From Anaspis maculata (Eukaryota; Arthropoda; Insecta; Coleoptera; Scraptiidae): a DNA stretch of 64,000 nt. The stretch spans positions 14,521,262-14,585,261 of the forward strand of contig OX421962.1 of NCBI GenBank assembly GCA_949128115.1. Reading direction: 5' to 3'. Under the pieces are notes generated by a model that saw only the letters and a list, made by a program, of their open reading frames with translations, ran no database searches and was not told the DNA's origin. Of the stretch, positions 57,640 through 64,000 are shown one piece after another. Numbering within the stretch: the first letter of the stretch is position 1; every line of letters begins with the position of its first letter. A program made the position numbers and the translations under genes.

Positions 57640-59820
57640 GCCCCCTTGCATTACTCCGCGCACTTCTAGTAGTGCACCGAGCTTCCGGAACTCTAATTCG
57701 GAACCCTATCGAGCCCCTTGTGTCCGCAAGTGTTGTTTGGAGACCTAATTATAGCCCTTCAGGTTTTTTCATTACTACCAGAATCCCAGCAAGCCCTCGG
57801 TTGCGTTCTTGTGCTATCTAGACCTCCATTGGGCCTCCTTGTGTCTTTAGTGCAGTTTAAAGCCTTTGGCGGGCCCCTTGCATTTCTCCGTGACTTTTGT
57901 AGCAGTAAGTACCTTTGTGTTTCCATGTCATATTCGGAGCCCTATCCTGGAGTTTCCTTATATTTTTCTGAGCTCTGCTGAGTCCTCTTACATTTTTCCG
58001 TGACTTTCGGAGCACTAGTAAGCCCCTTGTGCCTTCATGTGGTGCTTAGAGCCCTGTCGGGCTCCTTACGTCCTTAAGTGTAATTTTGAGACCTAATGAC
58101 CCTTCCTATATTTTTCATAGCTTTCAGAATTCCAGAAACCCCTATTTTGCAAACTTGTGTTATCAAGAGCCCCACTGGACCCCAGTGTGCTTTGAAGCCC
58201 TGCTATGCCCCCTTGTATTTCCTGTGACTTCCGGACCAGCAAGCAGCGTTGTGCCATCATGTCATATTCGGAGCCTTACTGGGCCCCTTTGTTTCTTAAA
58301 ATGTAATCAAAGCTCTGATAAGTCCCAGAGCTGATAGGCTTCCAGAGAAAATACGTACCAATGAGCCTATTTCATTATACAGATCTCCAGTAGGCCCCCT
58401 TGTGTCTTTAACATCAATTGAAGCTCTGTTGGGCCCCCTTTTATTTTTCCGATGATTTCGGAACACTAGTGAACCCCTTGTGCCTTCATGTGATATTCAG
58501 CCTCCTATCAGGCCCTCTTACGTCCTCAAGTGCCAGTTTCATAGCTTTCAGAATTCCATTAAGCCCTCTTTCATCATCTTCTGTTATCCAGAGCTTCATT
58601 GGGCTCCCTTCTTGTGTCTTAAATGTAATTTAAAGACCTGCTGAGTACCCTTGTATTTTCCGTTACTTTCGGAGCACTAAGCACCCTTGTGCCGTCATGT
58701 CATTTGGAGCCCTATTGGTCGGAGCATTTGTAAGTCTCTTGTGTCTTTATACAATATTCCGACCCTGGTTGCCCTTCCCCCCTGTGTCTACAAGTGTAGT
58801 TTTATTTAGCCCCGTCATGTTCTTTCTTGGCTTGCAGGGTATCAGTAAGCTCAAAGGTAAGCCCATTTTGCCTTCTTTTGTCGAACAGATTTTCCGCGGG
58901 CTCCATTGTGTTGTGTAGAAATCATGCTGCATCCCCTAGCATTTCTCCGTGGGTCATGGAGCTCCATCAGGCCCCCCTTGTGCCCTAATGTACCGTTTGG
59001 ACCCCTGATGAGCCTCCTTATGCTTTTAGTAGCTTTCAGAATTTCAGTAAGGCCCCTTGTCTCTACAACGTCTTTTGAAGCCCTGCTGAGCCCCACAGCA
59101 TTTTTCTGTGGCTTATGGAGCTTCATCGAGCTCCCTTGCTTCCTAATGTATCGTTTGGAGCCCTGATGAGCCACCTTATTCCTTCTGTAGCTTCAGAATC
59201 CCAGTGAGCCCCCTTGTGCTTCTTGCGTTGTTAGAGGCCCTAGTGGCCTTCCAAGAGCCCCCTTGTGTCTTCAACGTATTTTGAGGCCCTGCTGAGCCCC
59301 TTAAAAATTTTCCATGATTTACGGAGCTCGACCCGGCCCCTTGTTTCCTCGTGTATCATTTGGAGCCCTGATGAGCTCCCCTATTCCTTCCGTAACTTTG
59401 AGAATATCAGTGAGCCTCCTTGTTGCCCTAGTTGCACTCTAAGGTCCTTCTTGTTTCATCAACGTCTTTTGAAGCCCTGCTGGGCCCCCTAGCATTTTTC
59501 CGTGGCTTACGGAGTTCTATCGGGTTCCCTAGTGTCCTCATGTATCGTTTGGAACCCTGATGAGCTTCCTTTTTTTGGAGCCTTCAAAATTCCAGTGAGA
59601 CCCCTTGTGCCTTTTTGCGCTGTTAGAGGCCTTAGTGATCCTTCGTGGGCCCCCATTGTTTCTTCAACGTCTTTTGAGACCCCGTTGAGCCCCCTAAATT
59701 TTTTTGTGTATTTTGGAGCATTAGTGAGTAGTATGTGCTTCCATGTGATATGCGAAGCCCTATCGGCCCCCTTGTGTCCGAAAGAATAGTTTGGAGCCCC
59801 AATTAGCCCCCTCATGTTTT
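57640..59820. repeat. 2.2 kb degenerate tandem repeat array
   Basis: A basic unit of about 60-70 bp (GGAGCCCTGATGAGCCCCCT + TGTGTCTTCATGT..) is organised, toward the right end, in a higher-order period of about 200 bp: CAACGT followed by CTTTTGA or ATTTTGA recurs at 59066, 59272, 59460 and 59665. The array abuts the end of the Gypsy pol remnant (59822). Long open frames on both strands (for example 58851-59174 minus) are a by-product of repetition, although a coding repeat cannot be excluded. Confidence 0.85.
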
Positions 59821-59821
59821 T

Positions 59822-60283
59822 TCACAGCCAGCGATCTGGATTCAAGCAAACTTCATTGGATCCCCTTGTTTCCTTCACTTCGTAGCGATCATTTCCAAGT
59901 TCCTTCGTAACTTGGAAAGGTCCTCTCCACTTCGGCAATAACTTCTGGCTTTGTCCCGTGGCAGAATTGCAGGTCACTTTGAGCAAGATAAGATCTCCAA
60001 CAAAGTACGCATGAGCTGCCCTCCGACGCCTATCAAATCTCTCCTTTTGCCGTGCTGGGGAAAGCTCTATCTTTGTGATCATTTTCTGACGAATTTGAGT
60101 AATATCAAGGCTCTGTTCGTCGTCACCTTCATCACCCAAAGCTATAATATTTTGCGAACATACCCTATAACCCATCAGTGCCTTGCTGGAAGTTACACCA
60201 ATGGACTGATTAATCGAACCATTTAGACCTAGTTGGATATTAATCAAGTTGAGATCCCACTCATTATCATTGTTGTTAACACT
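59822..60283 (-). pseudogene. Gypsy integrase, C-terminal portion
   Basis: The minus-strand frame reads DEQSLDITQIRQKMITKIEL, then RQKERFDRRRRAAHAYFVGD and KLLPKWRGPFQVTKELGNDR, ending near NPDRWL and a stop. This is the tail of a Ty3/Gypsy integrase (GPF.V..I..N.Y.V motif). It is separated from the core (60516-60821) by a SINE and a deletion that removed the second Asp and the Glu of the catalytic triad. Confidence 0.85.
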
Positions 60284-60286
60284 CAT

Positions 60287-60478
60287 TGACGGCCCCGTGG
60301 CGCAGGTGGTTGTGTGACTGCCTGCGGCCACGATACGATACGAGAGCCCCGGGTTCGATTCCCGGAAGAAGTCTGGATGTCTGTGTTGTCTAATTTGCAA
60401 TTTTCCACTAATATTGTACTGAGTCAATAAAGGCAAAACTCCTATGGCCAATGTGCGCCTATAAGGACAAAAAACATA
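60287..60478 (+). mobile_element. tRNA-derived SINE, copy 2, in the Gypsy integrase
   Basis: The head has the A box TGGCGCAGGTGG (60298-60309) and B box GGTTCGATTCC (60352-60362), but acceptor pairing is poor. Downstream, TGGATGTCTGTGTTGTC parallels TGGATATTTTGTGTTGTC of copy 1 (34834-34851), so the bodies appear related although the tRNA heads differ. The 3' limit and duplication are unclear. Confidence 0.7.
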
Positions 60479-60515
60479 TTTTTTTTCTTTTTTTCAAATG
60501 CCGTTCTTCTATTGC

Positions 60516-60821
60516 TTATGATTCGTTTCGGAGTACCAAAACCTCAATCATTTTTCGGAAACACAATATAACATAGGTGGCCTTGGTGCTTTTGACAGGA
60601 TATAATAAAATGAACTTGGTGAAAGCGTCTATAATGACTAGAATTAGAGCCTTTCCTGTTTTCGTTCTGATGAAAGGCCCAAGATGGTCCACATGCACAG
60701 TATGGAAGGGCCTTGCGATTTTCTTCATAGGATGTATAAACTCTTGGGGTTTTCCGCCTGGACTTTTGAAAAAGAGGCAGTTCAAACAACTCGATAATTT
60801 TTTTTTTATGAATCGTCTCAT
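60516..60821 (-). pseudogene. Gypsy integrase, zinc and catalytic core start
   Basis: The frame reads SSCLNCLFFKSPGGKPQ (end of the HHCC region), then HTVHVDHLGPFIRTKTGKAL and LVIIDAFTKFILLYPVK. The first catalytic Asp is in VDHLGPF. It stops before the second Asp. Confidence 0.85.
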
Positions 60822-60879
60822 TCTTTCAAACCAAAACTTGCCTAATCAAATCAATCAAATCAAACTCCCGGCAAAATGT

Positions 60880-61240
60880 CCGGGATCATCGTGTGTCATT
60901 CGGAGTAACTGAAGTTTGCAGGTTCAAATGAATGAAAGTTTTGCTCGCTTGCTGTGGTATGTCTACTGAAGTAAGAGACCACATGCTCCTTGTATCTGTG
61001 AATTTGAACTAAAATACCGGCCAGTCCTATCCTACCTTCGTCCGTGTAAAGGCGAGTTTCTAAATTGGCGTCAAAATATCTAGGTAGGTAGGTATCTAGG
61101 AGGCTTGGTAGAGAGTTCCAACTTCAGTTGCTCGAAAGCGTGTACTTAATTTCCACCCCACTCCCATTTTGCATCTTTATGTAGAAGAAGTGTCAGTGGC
61201 TTGGTCTTCTTGGCATATTTTTAAATGACTTCACGAAAGT
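60880..61240 (-). pseudogene. Gypsy RNase H remnant
   Basis: With several stops, the minus strand reads KPLTLLLHKDAKWEWG near 61170, HAFEQLKLELSTKPP and, near 61050, TRLYTDEGRIGLAGILVQ. These are the connection and RNase H regions (DAS motif altered to DEG). Confidence 0.7.
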
Positions 61241-61241
61241 A

Positions 61242-62056
61242 TCAGGTCAATCCTAAAAACTGCCGTACCTGATGTATGTCTTTAGGTTCCGGAAAATTTG
61301 TAACCGCCTGTAATTTTGAGCTTGAAGGTCGAATTCCTGCCTCGCTGATCACATGACCTAGGTACTCAATGTTGGTATGCAGAAAGTAGCATTTTGATAA
61401 CTTCAGAGTCAGTCCTACCTTAGCAAATACTTGAAGTACCTCCCTAAGAAGGCTGATAGATTTCTCGATTGTTTTGGCTGGAATGAGCAAGTCATCTAGC
61501 TAGATAGCAAACAACCTTGTGGAAACGGTATTGATCCAGAACGGTATTCATAATTCTTTGGGACACCACAGCGGCATTGCATAGCCCAAACGGCATCTAC
61601 ACGTACTCATACTGACCGTCTTGGGTCACAAAGGCAGTGTAGGGGATGGATTCTTCAGACATTTGAATTTGATGATAGCCGGCAAAAAAGGTCTAAACTT
61701 GTAAAATATTTAAACCCTGACAAGTGTTGTAACTGATCTTCGATACAGGGCAAAGGATACCGGTCTTCGACAGTAACTTGATCAAGTGCGCGATAATCCA
61801 CACACAAGCGTTTTTCTCCTCCTTTCTTATTCACCAATAAGACGGGACTACAGTACGTCGAATTAGACTCCCTAACTATGCCATTTTCTAACAATTCTCC
61901 CACTATTCTGTTGATTTCAATTGTTTCGGCATCCGAATACCGACGAGGCTGACATGAAATAGGTTGTGTAGAAGAGAGCTCAATTTTTATTTCGCTAATG
62001 TTAACCTTACCAACTTCAGACATTTTTGTGGCAATGACTGTGAGAAACTGGTTCAA
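61242..62056 (-). pseudogene. Gypsy reverse transcriptase
   Basis: Two open segments on the minus strand. 62056-61655 reads RRYSDAETIEINRIVGELLE, SPVLLVNKKGGEKRLCVDYR and YPLPCIEDQLQHLSG..YFTSLDL, containing the first catalytic Asp. A shift follows, with MPFGLCNA and the DD pair (LDDLLIPAK) near 61490. 61490-61242 reads LKLSKCYFLHTNIEYLGHVI and VRQFLGLT. Order and motifs are those of Ty3/Gypsy. Stops and shifts make it inactive. Gag, protease, env and LTRs were not recognised. Confidence 0.88.
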
Positions 62057-62246
62057 TAACTCTAAAAGAGTCTCTACAACTTCGGGTACTCTGATTCCAA
62101 TATTGACCGTATTTCCGGTCCGGTAAAGTCGAGCCCTGCTTCATGGGGAGTTGACAAGTAGTTGACAGACGATTGACAATACCAAACGTGGAATTTCTGT
62201 AAAATTTCTACCAACAGAGTTGTATAGATTTCAACAACATAGGTAC

Positions 62247-62375
62247 GGGGTGTTTATAAGAAACTGTGATCGCGGCAGGCATGGGTCAGGCCGAAAAACG
62301 CAGTAACAGGCGCAATTGTAGTGATCGAAAGCGGATTCCAAAGGCGATGCGATCACAGACATTTATAAACACCCG
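62247..62375. mobile_element. Small inverted-repeat element (~129 bp)
   Basis: GGGTGTTTATAAGAAACTGT at 62248 mirrors the sequence CACAGACATTTATAAACACC near 62354-62373; GTGATCG/CGATCAC extends the stem. Likely a MITE. Confidence 0.75.
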
Positions 62376-62496
62376 GTTCCTTTGCAGCCGGGAGACATCA
62401 AACGATAACCAAACCCTGCTGGTTTCTTGCGCCTCTCGGCAAGCTCAATGTTAATTTCCAAACAATTTTTTTCTCAAAGAACCGTCGACTTAGTTC

Positions 62497-62880
62497 CTAA
62501 GATGAAAGAAGTGTGGAACTGTTTCCACTGATCGAACAAGTGACTCCTCCCAATCTCTCTGGTTCTCCCCCACATACGACGATGACATGATTCACAGAGT
62601 CCGGTGGTGTCGTTCGACGGGGTTGCCTTAGGGATGATGGACGGCGGTATACGAAATGTCTCATATTATTCGACAAAATCTTCAAACTCTCTGGAAACGA
62701 ATTGTTTGCCGTTATCTGTGACCATCGTTTTCGGAACGCGGAACAACATACCACCATGATCTTCCAATAACTTGACAACACTTTTGGTCAAGGCCGTTGA
62801 AAGACGGAAGTCTATGGTGCAAATCTCCGTGATTCTTGGCACTGCCCGACTCAGTTCATCAGGTGAGACGTTGTTGACTC
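62497..62880 (-). pseudogene. Second Gypsy-type integrase fragment
   Basis: Minus-strand debris: TEICTIDFRLSTALTKSVVK, then VPKTMVTDNGKQFVSREFED at about 62685-62745, containing the second catalytic Asp (TDNG). It lies upstream of the reverse transcriptase on the same strand, the wrong order for one Gypsy element, so it belongs to a different copy. Confidence 0.75.
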
Positions 62881-62993
62881 TGCGACGATTTACGACCTCA
62901 AAATCGAACCTCGTAAAAGATGGAAACCAATGGGGTAGAAGAACTGAAAAAAAAAGCGTGATCTAAAATCAGGTAGAGTTGACGGCACATCAC

Positions 62994-63160
62994 GGGGACC
63001 TGTGGGCGGGGCTGAACAGAAAAATAAAAATCGTTCTGGACGAGTCGAGAGTGGTGGATCATCACCAGGTCACAGGCGAAGCTAAAATCCCACTGCAAAT
63101 CTAGGTGCACTATTAGATGAACTCAGTTCGCGCAGTTAGGCTCCGCCCACAGGTCCCTCT
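62994..63160. repeat. Inverted repeat with GGGACCTGTGGGCGG arms
   Basis: GGGGACCTGTGGGCGGGGCT near 62993 mirrors CCGCCCACAGGTCCC near 63144. Stem about 15 bp, spacing about 135 bp; possibly a short MITE. Confidence 0.6.
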
Positions 63161-64000
63161 GGTATTCCGAGTACTCTAAGAAAATGTACCAGAATTCCAG
63201 AATTTTGAAAATTGAAAAACTCGAATCAATGTTCTCACAATTTATATGTATTTTTCCAAAAAGACCCTCATTCTTTTGCCAGCCCAGATTTGAATAACTA
63301 ATTTTTTTTTGTTACATTTTCAACTGCACAGATTTGGCAGCAGCTTACGCCACAAGGATCTATCGGCTTCTTTTTCACTCTGTAGCTGATCCGCAGTCTG
63401 TTTCAGCCATCTTTTATGCTTGGAAATGCCGTCCCTAACAAGCTTCATCATTCGAATGTGCCTTTATTACATCGTTCATACATACCTACTCACAGTGGGA
63501 TGGATAAAAGCAGCATCCAGAAATAAATATCTACCCACCACACGAAATGAATAAATAGGGATTTTGGCATTAAATTTGAATTTAATTACACAAAAGTGGA
63601 GGATATTATAGCACTTTTATGGCGCTACAATGTTTGGCTGAAAAAAAAAACACAACAAGCAATTTCCTCTCTTGAAACCATGCGTAAGCACACCGAACCA
63701 GAGAGAGGGCCATACCGGCGGCTCTTTATCCGCCCACTGAATATTTTAAATTATAAACTGAGCTTCGCGTAGCGTATAAAAAGCTGCACCATCGAAATGT
63801 GGCCTTATACACAAAACCGGCTGCGGCATCAACAAAACCAAAACACACATAAAATTGCAAAACTTGTTCGGATTTAAACATTTTGTTTGTTTACATTTCC
63901 GGTCGTTTTTGCGGTCGTCACGGAATCAAGTGCATCGGGAGCACGGTGTTGGTGTAGCAAGGGAGGTAGAGGGCGATGTACGGTACAAAATACATTGTTT
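63161..64000. other. No recognisable gene
   Basis: AT-rich to 63690. The last 300 bp are slightly GC-richer, with CGTATAAAAAGCTGC at 63772-63786 that could be a TATA box, unsupported by any downstream coding sequence in the window. Confidence 0.3.

Noticed and set aside
57640..59820. A gene for a repetitive protein
   Set aside because: Frames are open on both strands because of the repeats, units differ by non-multiples of three, and no continuous frame spans the array.
60290..60370. A second tRNA gene
   Set aside because: The acceptor does not pair, and the sequence continues into a SINE-like body inside a broken retroelement.
63772..63786. A TATA promoter
   Set aside because: TATAAAA alone in AT-rich DNA with no downstream gene in view is not enough evidence.

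Overview
The window looks like a stretch of an insect nuclear genome. It is AT-rich and has spliced genes with GT..AG introns, tRNA-derived SINEs with A-tails, BEL/Pao and Gypsy retroelements, mariner/Tc1, hAT, MULE and Harbinger-like DNA transposons, and almost no long open frames. Nothing in it is bacterial. A hemipteran such as a whitefly or psyllid is a guess based on the density of TA-flanked elements with the end CAGGGTG; the sequence does not settle it. All element and family names come from reading motifs by eye, without any database search.

One host gene is complete and intact: a four-exon short-chain dehydrogenase/reductase (retinol-dehydrogenase-like, 331 residues) on the minus strand (40887 to 32195). 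All three introns have consensus splice sites and the reading frame is continuous. Its 6.7 kb second intron is packed with transposons, including two roughly 2 kb palindromes. Two weaker host-exon candidates are a signal-peptide-like first exon at 55489-55571 (+) and a hydrophobic exon at 11762-12002 (-). A kinase pseudogene (16849-18979, -) and a YqaJ-domain pseudogene (26069-26797, -) are broken.

Most of the rest is nested long-inverted-repeat elements. From left to right: a 4.5 kb mariner-type element with ~590 bp inverted ends (293-4792), whose transposase gene is split by a Harbinger-like palindrome (1837-3667); a GC-richer single-copy island (4793-6800); a BEL/Pao integrase remnant (7271-8768); a 574 bp mariner MITE (9353-9926) with a sister at 33872-34442; a quiet AT-rich zone to 14680; palindromes at 14681-16819 and 17132-18702 around the kinase pseudogene; decayed transposases at 19080-19560 and about 21140-22300; and a Russian-doll palindrome at 22376-25370 containing two concentric palindromes, a hAT-like insertion and, inside that, a small MITE. 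Further partial and complete palindromes occupy 26964-29640.

Right of the dehydrogenase gene lie a palindrome at 42233-44008, Tc1 and hAT remnants (45655-46680), a small palindrome (46768-47395), and a 978 bp foldback element (48149-49126). The foldback element has inverted ends made of short tandem repeats, carries the 3' part of a Mutator-like transposase and is flanked by a perfect 9 bp duplication. Beyond it are another palindrome with a tandem array at its centre (50496-52835), a ~135 bp degenerate satellite (54098-54840), a TE-poor island (54850-57380), a 2.2 kb degenerate repeat array (57640-59820) that abuts a broken Gypsy pol gene (59822-62056), and a second Gypsy integrase fragment (62497-62880).

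The striking theme is architecture. At least ten elements flanked by TA dinucleotides are near-perfect palindromes, and several are nested with a shared centre of symmetry. Such loci would give long hairpin RNAs if transcribed.
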